A stretch of DNA of 64,000 nt from Siphonodentalium dalli (Eukaryota > Mollusca > Scaphopoda > Gadilida > Siphonodentaliidae). Where the stretch lies: assembly GCA_032622095.1 (NCBI GenBank), contig CP136061.1, positions 171,311,107 through 171,375,106 on the forward strand, in the 5' to 3' direction. Shown piece by piece: positions 1 through 10,117 of this stretch; within the stretch, counting starts at the first letter, position 1; each line of letters begins with the position of its first letter. The notes beneath the pieces are model-generated. The model had not been told where the DNA came from. It worked only from the letters and a program-made list of their open reading frames with translations, and did no database searches. Both the position numbers and the translations under genes were made by a program.

Positions 1-243
1 GGGACATACAGTGCAGAGATATACAATTATTTGAATAAACTGAAATTACCCATCGTGCATAACACAACACGATTTCAAAACTTCAACACGGATGTTTGCG
101 GACAATATTGTATTTTATATTTATTAGCTAAATGTAATGGTGTTTCTATGAAAAACTTTCAGTCTATATTCGGTGATAATTTATATTCCAATGATATATT
201 CGTCTATACATATATACAACATATATATCCATTTTGTATTTAA
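1..243 (+). CDS. Adenain-like cysteine protease, C-terminal fragment
   Basis: The frame is open from base 1 and ends at the stop at 241-243, so the N-terminus lies outside the window. The visible 80 residues contain a Gln (residue 26) followed by DVCGQYC, the oxyanion-hole Gln and nucleophile Cys arrangement of adenovirus-type maturation proteases. The catalytic Cys is at about 97-99. The His and Asp of the triad would lie upstream. The intact relative at 12561-13007 has the same layout (CGPYC). In Polinton/adintovirus elements this enzyme matures capsid proteins. The fragment converges on the left DNA polymerase gene, mirroring the protease-polymerase arrangement of the right element, so it probably belongs to the left element. 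Confidence 0.72.
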   Translation, partial: GTYSAEIYNYLNKLKLPIVHNTTRFQNFNTDVCGQYCILYLLAKCNGVSMKNFQSIFGDNLYSNDIFVYTYIQHIYPFCI

Positions 244-670
244 AATAAAATCAGAATTTTCTCAACAACACATTCTTGTCTCAATTCCCAGTCAAATTCG
301 AACCAGCACGACTATGTCGGGCGCTAATGCATTTTATATCAAGCAAGATTGGTAGTGTTTAAAGATACGGGCGGCTTATGATGTTTATATTAGGTAAACA
401 TAAAGAGCGTTGAGTAAACTTCTGTAACACGAGTAGTCTCTTGTTTCGGCAACCACCCTGTGCCATTTAAGCAATACCTATATGCGGACCCCATACATAA
501 TAATGTCCACGATGGCTCTCATACTTTATCTAGACTTGAGACTAGCTATATATCCAAACTATAACTTTTCTATCTATGAGATCAGTTATAGCTTTAAGAT
601 ATATAGGTGTATTTCCCACCATGGATTCTTCTTTTTTTCTTCTTTTTTCCTTTTTTTTTCTTCTTTCTTT
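244..670. other. Non-coding gap between protease and polymerase 3' ends
   Basis: No credible gene is visible. The stretch between about 300 and 470 is a shrunken relative of the repeat family that fills 19357-48249. A polypyrimidine tract (about 628-670) abuts the polymerase stop and reads as a purine run on its sense strand. Confidence 0.6.
355..462 (+). repeat. Compact copy of the A/B repeat module
   Basis: Three blocks occur here in the same order as in the ~500-bp modules of the later repeat field, with the spacers missing. They are AAAGATACGGGCGGC, then TAAACATAAAGAGCGTT (exact 10-mer at 402-411), then CTTCTGTAACAC followed by a CTCTTG block. This links the viral gene region to the repeat field. 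Confidence 0.6.
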
Positions 671-3600
671 CTACTTCGGTGATAAAATAATATCTACAGG
701 CTCTGTCGAAACACCATCATCCATAACTTTCCGCTTGCAGTAAAAATATGAAAATCCTGTTTTTTCTTGAGTATATGTGTATATGGTATTGTTTCTGGCT
801 CTAAAACCTCTATTTGTGGATGATTCCGATAGTCCCGTCCTGATAACCCTTCGAAATTTACTCATGGGTGCTGTAACTCTTCTTTTCGTTACCCCTTTGG
901 AACTAAATTTATATTCATTCTTAGTTCTACTTATAAATTTCTTCTTCTTCTTCTTTAAGCCCATAGCTTTTCTTAGTAAAATATCTCCCACTATTTGCAT
1001 GCTGGATGGTTTGATATTTATGGATTTTCTAACAATATACGTCTTACTACACAAGCCTATGATTTCATCTCCTTGAAATTCTAATTTAAAAAGTCCTGGC
1101 TTCCTCTTGTCAAATTTCGAATGTTTTTCGCAACAAGTTCTTGGGAACCAACACATATCCTCTCCAACAATTTGTTTTTCATTATCGTTGCAATGATTTT
1201 TTAATCCATTCTCATAAGATTTCATCATTGTCAGTTTGATGACGTCACTCAAGCTATTTCCTGTTATAGCTATGTATGCTGAGTCAGTGTCCATTTCACA
1301 ATATTGAAAATCAGACCTGTCAAGATATTTATCTAAACATTCGTAGTAAAAATTTAACATGTGCAGTTTCGCATATTGTAGAATAAAATAGCCCAATTGG
1401 ATCGGAAGATCGAGTTTAATACGACGTTTGTTCATTTCAATTTCGTAAAAAGAGTCTTCTTCGTCCAAACACTCCAGTTTACGAAATAATGGGTCGTTTA
1501 TTTTCAAGCACGTCTCGTGTTCACCTTGTATGTACTTGATATCCCGGTGCGTCATTTTATTCATAATTAATGATCCATAGCCAGAATTTCCGATTACTTT
1601 CATCGTATCTGCAATTATTTGCTTGTTAGGATCTCTATCACCAGCTCTCCTAGCGTTACTAACTTCATCCACGAATGATTGAAAACAGTAGTCAGATTGG
1701 TATTCAATCACCTGATAGATTTTTGTAACTATCATACCGTGATTCAAATACCACTTTAAAAGCGGTGTGGCTATTAATATTTGTTCCGCTTTCATTCCAC
1801 CAACTAGAAGACGTCGCGGTTTAGTTGACATCCCTCGTTCCCTGACATGGTTTTGCATATGTTGGCCGATTGCTTCGAATGGGACTTCTGTCGTGCAAAA
1901 TATCGGGGACATTTCTTGGAAATATTCATATTTATCTTCTGGGACGTGAATATCAATTTCACACATTCCGAACAAAGTCTCACCCAACACAGCTCTTAAT
2001 ATTTGCTCTTCGTTCGTCTTCCCTCTGTGCCTGCGGTAGAATTGAGGTCTCTTTGAGTTGATAAATTCGTATATAGCCGGGTGCTCTCTACAGTACTTTT
2101 TAAAGTCACACTCCCACATAGTTTCCACTTTATATCCTCGTTTCTGCAAGTATTCCATCTTTTCAACCGTTCGCTTATACGTATCATCTCGCATTTTCAA
2201 CCATTTCTCATTTTTTATGTCTTTCGTTAGTTTGCAAGTATGCGCATGCGTGTAGCATCCATTAAATTCGATCACAGTTGGTTGATTTTGATTCGCCACG
2301 AAACCATCAACCGGATATTTACCGATCCTAACTTCATATCCCTGATTTAACTTATGGTGGATTGAGATTTTGTTAGTTTTTGCAATCCAGTCCATATAAT
2401 AATAAGCAGACATGTATTTATCACGAACTTCCGGTTTGAAATCGTTGTTGGATATTCTGCGTATGTACGGACCAGTTGGTAATAGTTTTTCGAAGCAGTG
2501 TAGATACAACGCATTCGCATCGAATCCTAGAATAGACTTGCATAGTTTATCACCTCTAATTCTTGTTTTGTTTGCTTGCTGAAATCTATGATAGATGATT
2601 GAAGGTCCCCCTATAACGTTTCTCTTCACAGTTTCATATAAATCAGTATCCTGAAAGCCGAATAGTGCGAAATTTACATTCTTTTCTCTCGCCGCTGAAA
2701 ACAGAAGCTGTCTCGATATTCCAGGAACTGAAATTGCAGTCTTTAAAACATCTATGTTCTTTTTGAAGTAGAATGATTGCAGTCGCTCAACAGCAGTCAC
2801 GAAGGGTTTTACATCTAAATTGTTGTACCACACTAGATAGTCCTTGAATAATCTCATATTATTCTCATTCCATACTGTGACGCACTGTTCATATTCTTCC
2901 GTAGAAATATTACAATCAGTCATGTGATTATAAAATGATTCATGCGGTGGTAATGTGGTGGCAAATAATTTCGACTCATCGTCAAACCATTCGTATGGGA
3001 ACTTCCCCTTATTTTCAGTCACGTCATACGCCTTCAGAAATTTTGAATATGATGAACCCTGCGCTAAGAAGTGTGATATATCCATAAATTTTAAATTTTC
3101 TGAGGCGATACATAAGTATGAATTGTTTTTCTTCACAACGAAAGGTTCCAATTCAGTGCAGTGTAAATTCAAATGTTTAGCCACATATTTCTTTATCAGA
3201 TTAAGGTCATAATTACTCGAATTGAATCCGAGTATCGGTGTTTGTTTTATATAGGAATTAAATTGTCCATATAATCTCGATAGTGGCGTAATTTTATCCT
3301 CTTCATCATCATCATCATCATCATCGTCATCATCAGCTTCTTCTTCTTCTTCTAGCTTATTTTTGATATCTTCTATCACCGACTCCCATTTAGCTATAGC
3401 CAATATTTCCACTGAAACTGCAATTTCACGCATTTTATTTATCATTTTTGAAATTAATGTATCCACATCAGACTCGACTATACATATGGCTTCTTCGTGA
3501 CCGTCCACGTTACTGCAAATTGAAACACTTATCGGTATGTGTTTCTGGATCCAATTGAGGGAATCTGTCACTCTATCATCAATTCGTTCAATAAGTGCTT

Positions 3601-4426
3601 CAAAATCGTAACATATAAACCAGGGAAATGTTCTGTCATTTTCGGAAACATAGATTCCATGTTCTTCTAACTTTTGGAATATATTTTGCATAGGTTTGTA
3701 AAAACCTCCCGGATATATATACTTGGTCTTTTCGGAACATGTTTTTTGATGACGATGCGCGTTAAACGCCTTGTTAAAATGTTGATCACACGTTTTACAT
3801 TGGAATTTGAATGCATATTTCGAAAAATCTCGAATATACATCATGTGATTCTGATATATATTCACGTACAACGTAGTGTCATGCAGTCTTCTGGATTTGT
3901 ATATGGAAACTGCATTTCCATTTTCCCCTAGATCGTACGCTTCCACGTTTATTTTGAATAAACTCTCCATTTCGGGAATTTCTTCCGCTAACACTCCTTT
4001 AAATATTTTTGATGGTTTGTACTTCATCCATTCGGCGTGTAATATTTTGGTCATTACTTCCAGACTTCCAATTTCACATCCTTTGTGTAATGCCACGCAT
4101 CTAAAGGCACATAAATTATCTCTGTATGGTTTCCCATTATGTTCATTCTTAATTAGTAGATATATACTCTCTTTTCTTAAATGGTCAGGAATGTTCGTTA
4201 TCATACCGATAGGGTATGATGTATCGAAAACATGAATATTCAAGTTAGTCAACAACACTGGAATGCATTTTGTATCCGGTCTGTTCTTCAAAATTTCTGA
4301 AGTTATATCTAGTTGCTCCAATTTAGATTTTATTTTCACTAAATCACTCCTTCTGGACACGTAAACCGGAAGTTCGAAAACTGCATTGTTGTAATACGGT
4401 ATGTAATATCTGTAGCGATCATTTTC
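671..4426 (-). CDS. Protein-primed family B DNA polymerase (left Polinton-like element)
   Basis: Replicative DNA polymerase of a Polinton/adintovirus-like element. Counting from the GTG at 4360, residues 81-84 (DNLC) and a His at 171-172 resemble an OTU-type cysteine protease core. A C2H2 finger follows at 188-208. Exonuclease motifs: Exo I CYDFEAL (about 250), Exo II FNSSNYD (379-385), Exo III YNNLD (512-516). Polymerase motifs: A GFDANALYL (612-620), B KVIGNSGYG (921-929), C MDTDSAYI (about 1023). A Vsr-like nuclease segment (EFNGCYTH, about 698-705) lies between A and B. An acidic run (337-355) is encoded by a GAT/GAA tract. The frame has no Met near 4360. It is open up to an in-frame TGA at 4427-4429, beyond which the zinc-finger part continues in the same frame, so 4360 is not the true start. 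Ends with TAG at 671-673. Confidence 0.88.
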   Translation of the reverse strand, partial: ENDRYRYYIPYYNNAVFELPVYVSRRSDLVKIKSKLEQLDITSEILKNRPDTKCIPVLLTNLNIHVFDTSYPIGMITNIPDHLRKESIYLLIKNEHNGKPYRDNLCAFRCVALHKGCEIGSLEVMTKILHAEWMKYKPSKIFKGVLAEEIPEMESLFKINVEAYDLGENGNAVSIYKSRRLHDTTLYVNIYQNHMMYIRDFSKYAFKFQCKTCDQHFNKAFNAHRHQKTCSEKTKYIYPGGFYKPMQNIFQKLEEHGIYVSENDRTFPWFICYDFEALIERIDDRVTDSLNWIQKHIPISVSICSNVDGHEEAICIVESDVDTLISKMINKMREIAVSVEILAIAKWESVIEDIKNKLEEEEEADDDDDDDDDDEEDKITPLSRLYGQFNSYIKQTPILGFNSSNYDLNLIKKYVAKHLNLHCTELEPFVVKKNNSYLCIASENLKFMDISHFLAQGSSYSKFLKAYDVTENKGKFPYEWFDDESKLFATTLPPHESFYNHMTDCNISTEEYEQCVTVWNENNMRLFKDYLVWYNNLDVKPFVTAVERLQSFYFKKNIDVLKTAISVPGISRQLLFSAAREKNVNFALFGFQDTDLYETVKRNVIGGPSIIYHRFQQANKTRIRGDKLCKSILGFDANALYLHCFEKLLPTGPYIRRISNNDFKPEVRDKYMSAYYYMDWIAKTNKISIHHKLNQGYEVRIGKYPVDGFVANQNQPTVIEFNGCYTHAHTCKLTKDIKNEKWLKMRDDTYKRTVEKMEYLQKRGYKVETMWECDFKKYCREHPAIYEFINSKRPQFYRRHRGKTNEEQILRAVLGETLFGMCEIDIHVPEDKYEYFQEMSPIFCTTEVPFEAIGQHMQNHVRERGMSTKPRRLLVGGMKAEQILIATPLLKWYLNHGMIVTKIYQVIEYQSDYCFQSFVDEVSNARRAGDRDPNKQIIADTMKVIGNSGYGSLIMNKMTHRDIKYIQGEHETCLKINDPLFRKLECLDEEDSFYEIEMNKRRIKLDLPIQLGYFILQYAKLHMLNFYYECLDKYLDRSDFQYCEMDTDSAYIAITGNSLSDVIKLTMMKSYENGLKNHCNDNEKQIVGEDMCWFPRTCCEKHSKFDKRKPGLFKLEFQGDEIIGLCSKTYIVRKSINIKPSSMQIVGDILLRKAMGLKKKKKKFISRTKNEYKFSSKGVTKRRVTAPMSKFRRVIRTGLSESSTNRGFRARNNTIYTYTQEKTGFSYFYCKRKVMDDGVSTEPVDIILSPK

Positions 4427-5424
4427 TCAATTTTTCATAATAAATCCAAACATTAAATTGAATTTGAAGGAATGTTGTCTGTCTTCATATATTTCTTCTA
4501 TCTTTCCAATAATATAATCTATAGTTACTTCGTTCGATATTGGAAAATTATATGTGGTTTCGATCGGTCCTTTTCTGTGGCCTTCTAAAATGATGCCGCT
4601 GTTAGCTTCATAAACTGTTTTCAATTTAACGTCTATAGAGGAGTCCTGATTTATCCAAGGTGCTTCATTATCTCCCCACGGTGTTTTCTGTAAACTTCCA
4701 CCAGTTCGAAAATGTTCAATTCTTCTATGTAGATATAACTTATGCTTGTCAGGGAAAATTCCATTACAGAAGCGACATGAATATTCCTTTGAAACTTCCA
4801 TCACTTCTTCAACTTGATGTGTTATCATATGTGCTTGCAGACCGCGCTTTGTAACGCATTTCTTATTACACGTTACACAAACATGACCACCTTCTTCGCA
4901 TGATTTTTCGTGTCTACGTCGATTGAAATCATTGTTGAATGTTTTTGGACAGCTATTACATTTGACTCTTTCGTGTCGTTCTTTCACATGCTGACGTAGC
5001 TTATCTCTACCCATTACTTTCTGGTTGCACTCATGACATTGCAATTCCTCGCACGTCTTCTCATGTTTCTGCATAGTGATCTTACTCGCGAATACTTTAG
5101 TGCATTTGTTACAAACAAACACAACGTTTTGATGCACGCTCTTAATATGCGCATTCAGATTTTTTTTCTCCTTGTAACGCTTCTCACACTGGTGGCAACT
5201 GAATAGCTGTTCTCTATCACCAACCTGTAACAAATGTTTCATTCTTAATTTATATAAAAAACACAATTATGGTTGTTTAAAACTCCAAGTCTAAATAGTC
5301 ACATACTTACGGATAGGTTGCTTCCACATATCAGTCCAATTATACCCGTATGTAATTCTTTATGGTTTATTTCATCTTCATTTGATTCGAATACATAATT
5401 ACATTCATTACATTTATTCGCCAT
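4427..5424 (-). CDS. N-terminal zinc-finger part of the left polymerase gene (exon 1 plus exon 2)
   Basis: At least five C2H2-type fingers lie between about 4740 and 5210 (CHQCEKRY, CNKCTKVF, CHECNQK, CNSCPKTF, CRFCNGIF). They are followed by about 90 residues that run in the same frame into the polymerase, interrupted only by TGA at 4427-4429. I infer one ancestral gene. A short first exon is visible: ATG at 5424-5422, 38 codons including CNECNYVF, donor GTAAGT at 5310-5305. An 86-nt intron (5310-5225) ends in CAG, and exon 2 begins at 5224 in the correct phase. Without the splice, the frame could be called from a Met at 5266. Zinc fingers in this position probably bind DNA. The splice model is inference from sequence only. 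Confidence 0.75.
5225..5310 (-). other. Predicted 86-nt intron in the left polymerase gene
   Basis: The donor GTAAGT and acceptor TTGTTACAG are both good consensus matches. The intron is phase 0 and joins a 38-codon ATG exon exactly in frame to the zinc-finger exon. Confidence 0.65.
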
Positions 5425-5998
5425 CTTAAATAATATAGCCATCCGACAGAACTAATGCTGAATATTCACATTCCCGACCTCCCTTGATATAATCGTTGAC
5501 TCGAGCAAATTCTTATACTCGATGTCACCCGAAACAGTTTCAATCACCCGATTCATTTTTTGTATACTCTATCCATTGAATAATTAGACCACTCGCTAGA
5601 TAATTCTTATATATCTGTCATTCAATTATAGATAAACCATTCGTCAATCACCCGATTCATTTTTTGTATACTCTATCCATTGATAAATTAGACCTCCCGC
5701 TAGATAAATCACTGACCCGATCTCACTCGAAACAGTTTCAATGACCCGATTCATTCTTTGTATACTCTATCAATTACAACCCATTCAACACACTCATTAA
5801 ATTCAATGACCCGATTAATTCTTCTATCTTTCCCTTTAAATACATTTCAATAGCATCCATTTAAATTCAATTGTTGTCCCTTTAAACCCATTGTCTACCT
5901 TTAAATTTAAATACCCCCTTAACAACACAACATAGCAACGTGTTATGTAAACATTGGTTGAACGGTTGAACCTCGCTTGGGGGTGAGACAGCTCAGTA
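5425..5998. other. Shared intergenic region between two divergent polymerase genes
   Basis: About 570 bp separate the inferred starts of the two oppositely oriented polymerase genes. It must hold both promoters and, if these are two adjacent elements, the junction of their termini. It contains four imperfect direct repeats (5531-5830). I could not find a clear Polinton terminal inverted repeat here. Confidence 0.5.
5531..5830. repeat. Four imperfect direct repeats between the polymerase genes
   Basis: A block containing CACCCGATTCATT followed by TTGTATACTCTATC starts near 5540, 5646 and 5740, and a shorter copy near 5803. GAAACAGTTTCAAT precedes two copies, and CGCTAGATAA occurs after the first two. 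Spacing is irregular (about 60-105 bp), so this is not a simple satellite. Iterated sites at this position could be regulatory or replication-related (inference). Confidence 0.65.
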
Positions 5999-6257
5999 TA
6001 TACTACTTCCGAATCAACACGTGTGCGGAGAAACATTTTGTAGATCGTGTGACAAATACACAATGGGAGCACACGAATGTTATGTAAGGGCCATACCTCC
6101 CGTTACTGATGATGAAAGAGCTAAATTCTGTTTCTTCGACTTCGAAACCATTCAACACGATATATTGGAATGTTCTGAAGGATATGCACCTTTACATACA
6201 AAGGATTGCCAGGACTGTAAAGAGGATCATATATGCAAGAAATGTGCTAAGTGTCAG
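5999..6257 (+). CDS. Family B DNA polymerase of the right element, exon with Exo I
   Basis: This exon encodes a Cys-rich segment (CGETFCRSC) and the Exo I motif FFDFETIQ of the 3'-5' proofreading domain. A second Cys cluster ends at CAKCQ, where a strong donor (CAG then GTGAGT) begins at 6258 in phase 0. The frame is open to about 5999 and beyond. The first in-frame ATG-type candidate (6021-6023) lies inside the Cys motif region and may not be the start. N-terminal sequence usual for this family is not seen in the 570 bp upstream, so the gene may be 5'-truncated. Confidence 0.7.
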
Positions 6258-6910
6258 GTGAGTCTTAACCTAATTGTAATATATATATGTAACACATTAC
6301 AGTCGAAATCACGATAACGTAACGCTCTTTATTAAAGGCGCGCATAAGTAGAGACGCTCTTTCATTTTTTAAAAATTATATTAGATTATCGCTGAACGCT
6401 CTTTAGCTGTTACCTCGCGTGTGAGATTACCATATAACAATAACATACTTGAATTCGACCAAAGTTAAGGGGGTCTCAATATTAAAATTCAACTGAGTCA
6501 CAGATGTTAAACCGAGTAATTAACTTTTTTAATTCTTGACACATTGAAAAAATGTGTACCATATTTTATGTGAAAAGAGATTTTGTAATTGTTATATAGT
6601 AAACTAACATAATATATAATTGTTTTAACTTTATTGAACTTGATAGCTGCGTGCTTGAATCGGCAATTATACAGGCTATATGTCGGATCATGATATACAT
6701 TTATAATATTGACACGTAGATTGGAAGGAGTAATTTTTAGGATCAACCAACGAACAATAGTAATACGTCAACGCTCTTTATTAACGTTGAACCCATACCA
6801 AAACATTTTTTTTTTTTTAATAATTATCTGAACAAAGTGTAGACGTTTTATTTTGTTTTTGTTATTATCGATAAAGCTAGAGGTTAAAACGTTCAATTAT
6901 TACTTTTCAG
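6258..6910 (+). other. 653-nt intron of the right polymerase gene
   Basis: The donor GTGAGT at 6258 and acceptor TTACTTTTCAG ending at 6910 join two phase-compatible exons across the Cys-rich part of the exonuclease domain. The intron carries three exact AACGCTCTTT motifs (6321, 6395, 6770) and one variant (6353). Confidence 0.7.
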
Positions 6911-9723
6911 AACTGTTTAAAAACATGGTGCGGAAAAGTCCAGCATACACCGAACTTCCTCGTCGCCCAAACAGCTTGCTACGAATGCATGCATGAATCG
7001 TTGGAAGTGAAACCGAACTGTAGAAATTGCGGACCTCTATGTGATGCGTGTATCGACAGCGATGCGAAGAAGAAGAAGAAGAAGAGTGACCGAAATTTAT
7101 GTTCGGATACATGCGGACTCCGAGAGGTTATATTTAGCGGTCCTGATACCGGTGAAAAGTTTGGAAAATGGTTATTCTCGGAACAACACAAGGGATTCAT
7201 AGCACTGGCTCACAACTTCAAGGGTTACGATGGATATTTTCTCATGGAATATCTCATTGATCAATCATTGAGACCCAAAGTTATATATAATGGATCCAAA
7301 TTGATGTACCTATACGTGGAAAAAGATCTTCATATCAAAGTACTGGACAGTCTCAGCTTTCTACCAATAAAGTTGGCACTGTTACCGAAAACTTTCGGTC
7401 TGGATGGCGAGAAAAAAGGATGGTTCCCGCACTTTTTCAATAAATCAGCCAACCAGAATTATGAAGGACCCTATCCGGATGCCAAATATTACGGCGCTGA
7501 TTATATGAGTGTGGCTGAACGAAAAGACTTCACGAAATGGCACGCTGCTCAAACAAATGCAGTTTTCATCTTCAAGAAAGAATTATCGGATTATTGTCGT
7601 AGTGATGTCAATATTTTGAGACAAGCTTGCATAAAATTCAGAACCCACATCATGAATGCGACTGGAAATATACAACCCGTAATTGACGAGTTTTCTGGCG
7701 ATATGAAGTTCAAACTGGTTGGTGCTGTTGATCCATTCCAATACGTTACAATCGCATCGGTATGTATGGGTATATTCAGAACGAAATTCGTCGACGAGGA
7801 ATGGAGAGTGCGTCTAAGTACCGAAGGGAAAACGTGGCTTCCTGCTAAATGTAAAGATGGAACTTTGTCTATTTTATACAAAGGTGAATGGGTTCAAGAA
7901 ACAAAACTTGAAGATGAACGCGGCGTACAAATTCGTGACAAAGAATTTCTCAAATCCCAGATAGCTCGAATCCCCAAGACATCATATAAAGATCAATACA
8001 GCAAAAGTTCGATTCAATGGCTGGAATGGATGATGTTCAAAGACAAAGTCCACATAACTCACGCATTGAACGGCCGTGAAAAGAAACTCGATGATGCAAA
8101 GTACAGATTGGATGGCTATTGCGAAGAATTAAACACGGCATTCGAATTTCACGGATGTCAATTCCATGGATGTGAACTTTGTCTGAGTCACGATAGAGAC
8201 GTAGTCAAGAATCCGATAACCAACCAGACACCTAATGAATTATACGGACTCACACAGAAAAAGAAGAAGTTTATAGAAAGTCGAGGCATGAAATATGTGT
8301 GCATTTGGGAACACGAGTTCGTCGCTGCTCGAAAGACTAATCCGGAGCTTCGTGACTTCATCGCTAGTTTAGACATTGTTGAACGGCTAGAGCCTAGAGA
8401 CAGTTTCTTCGGCGGCAGAACGAATGCAACTAAATTACACTACAAAACTGCCGTTGGTGAGAAAATACACTATTTTGACTTCACGTCGCTGTATCCAAGT
8501 GTGCTCAAATACTCTCGCTACCCGATTGGACACCCGAAAATCATTTTGGGCGATGACATTACCGAGCTTAAGGATTACTTCGGAATAGCGCAAGTCAAGA
8601 TTTTACCACCTAATGGACTCTATCACCCCGTATTACCGTATCGATCCGAAGGTAAACTGAAGTTTCCACTGTGCAGGACTTGTGCTGATAATGAAAATCA
8701 ACGACCTTGCACGTGTACGTGCCAACAGAGAGCTATTACCGGTGTTTGGTGTATTCCTGAACTGGAGACAGCTGTCAAAGTGGGATACAAGATTCTCAAA
8801 ATATATGAAATATACCATTGGACCGAAACGTCAGACTATAGCCAACAAAATGGATTATTCACGGAATATATAAACACATTCTTAAAGTTCAAGCAGCAGG
8901 CTAGCGGTCCTCCGGATTGGATAAAATCTAACGAAGACATGGATAAATACATCACAGCGTATAAAGACAACGAAGGTATATTACTGGACAGAGAAAGCAT
9001 CGAAAAGAATCCAGGACTGAGGCAAATCAGTAAGCTCATGCTCAACTCATTTTGGGGGAAGCTAGGCCAAAACCAGAATTTCAAACAGACCGAGTATTTC
9101 CATGAATCGGAACAAGACAATCTATTCCAGCTCATTTCAAATCCAATGAAACAAATGGAAAATTTTCATGTCATAACTGATGACATTCTTCAAATGGAGT
9201 GGACCTATCGAAAAGACTGTGTGCCTTGTGGAGCAGCGAATAACATATATTTGGCCACATTCACGACGTGCCACGCTCGATTAATGCTATATGAAGTTAT
9301 TCATTCCTTGGACAGAAGAGTATTATATTACGACACGGATAGTTGTGTATTTAGCAGCACTGAGGATCAAATTAATCCCCCACTGGGCGACTATTTGGGA
9401 CAACTGACCAGCGAGCTAGATCCTGATGAATACATCGAAGAATTTGTTTCTGGAGGCCCCAAGAATTACGCTTATCGAACAAATAAAGCTAAAGAGACGT
9501 GTAAAGTTCGAGGGTTCTCTTTGAACTTTGAAAATTCACAGTTCATCAATTTCCAGACGATTAAAGAGCTGTTAGAATCTGGAAGCACAGTGCCCATCAC
9601 CACAACCAATCCAAGGAAAATATGCAGATCGAAAGGAAAAAGAAAAATATATAACAGTACCGAGTTGTTTATACCAAACGCAGACGATTGGATAACATGG
9701 ATACACTGCCATATGGATATTGA
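6911..9723 (+). CDS. Protein-primed family B DNA polymerase (right Polinton-like element), main exon
   Basis: The exon opens with NCLKTWCGK in frame after the acceptor. Order of motifs: Exo II HNFKGYDGYF (about 7210-7240), Exo III YCRSDVNI (about 7591), Vsr-like nuclease FEFHGCQFHGC (8140-8172), Pol A DFTSLYPSV (about 8476), Pol B KLMLNSFWG (about 9033), Pol C YYDTDSCVF (about 9328). These are the hallmarks of the protein-primed PolB family. The main frame stays open to 9736, but its last ~25 codons look wrong. One frame over, starting about 9661, a conventional C-terminus ends in DTLPYGY with TGA at 9721-9723, so an indel near 9650-9662 disrupts the end. A Lys run comes from an AAG tract near 7070. 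This polymerase differs clearly from the left one in motif spacing and nuclease position. Confidence 0.88.
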
Positions 9724-9826
9724 ACGAGGTACGTAATATATATAATTTAATCGTCTATATTTGATCAAGGTTGTAATGAGAGTGTAAACATTCGATCGAT
9801 GGTAGTTATCGGATTATACTAAGACT

Positions 9827-9872
9827 TGTTCAAACACGTTCGATGTTAGATAACATCGAGCGTGTATGAACA
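9827..9872. promoter_or_regulatory. 46-bp near-perfect palindrome upstream of the TATA box
   Basis: Two 22-nt arms (9827-9848 and 9851-9872) are inverted repeats with two mismatches around a 2-nt centre. It lies about 65 bp upstream of the TATA box. A dimeric operator is plausible but unproven. Confidence 0.6.
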
Positions 9873-9935
9873 CGTATTACTATAAACGTATGGCCGTCAT
9901 TGGTCAATTTATCCAAGGTGTCCATTTTTTCGATC

Positions 9936-9942
9936 TATAAAA
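9936..9942 (+). promoter_or_regulatory. TATA box of the PC4/TBP transcription unit
   Basis: TATAAAA lies in a gene-free stretch about 75 bp before a consensus splice donor (10013). That spacing suits a short untranslated first exon starting near 9965. Start site not demonstrated. Confidence 0.5.
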
Positions 9943-10117
9943 TGCTACCCGATCCAGTTCACAATTACAAATTCGGTAGTCCTATACTGTGCGTGTGAAA
10001 TATTCTATACAGGTTAGTTATGAATTAGTTGTTTTTTTTCTATCATTACATTTTTACCTCCAGTACAATCTCATTTTGGTTTATACTTAAACCAAAAACA
10101 ACTATGTTTTTTTTTTT

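Larger units (their letters stand above)
9724..10117. other. Intergenic region with palindrome, TATA box and short leader
   Basis: No gene is visible. It contains a 46-bp near-perfect palindrome (9827-9872), a TATA box (9936-9942) and a probable 5' leader with splice donor (10013) for the PC4/TBP cassette. Confidence 0.55.

Noticed and set aside
9724-9736. Splice donor GAG|GTACGT at the end of the right polymerase
   Set aside because: The conventional C-terminus ends in another frame at 9723, so no further exon is needed; the donor is probably fortuitous.
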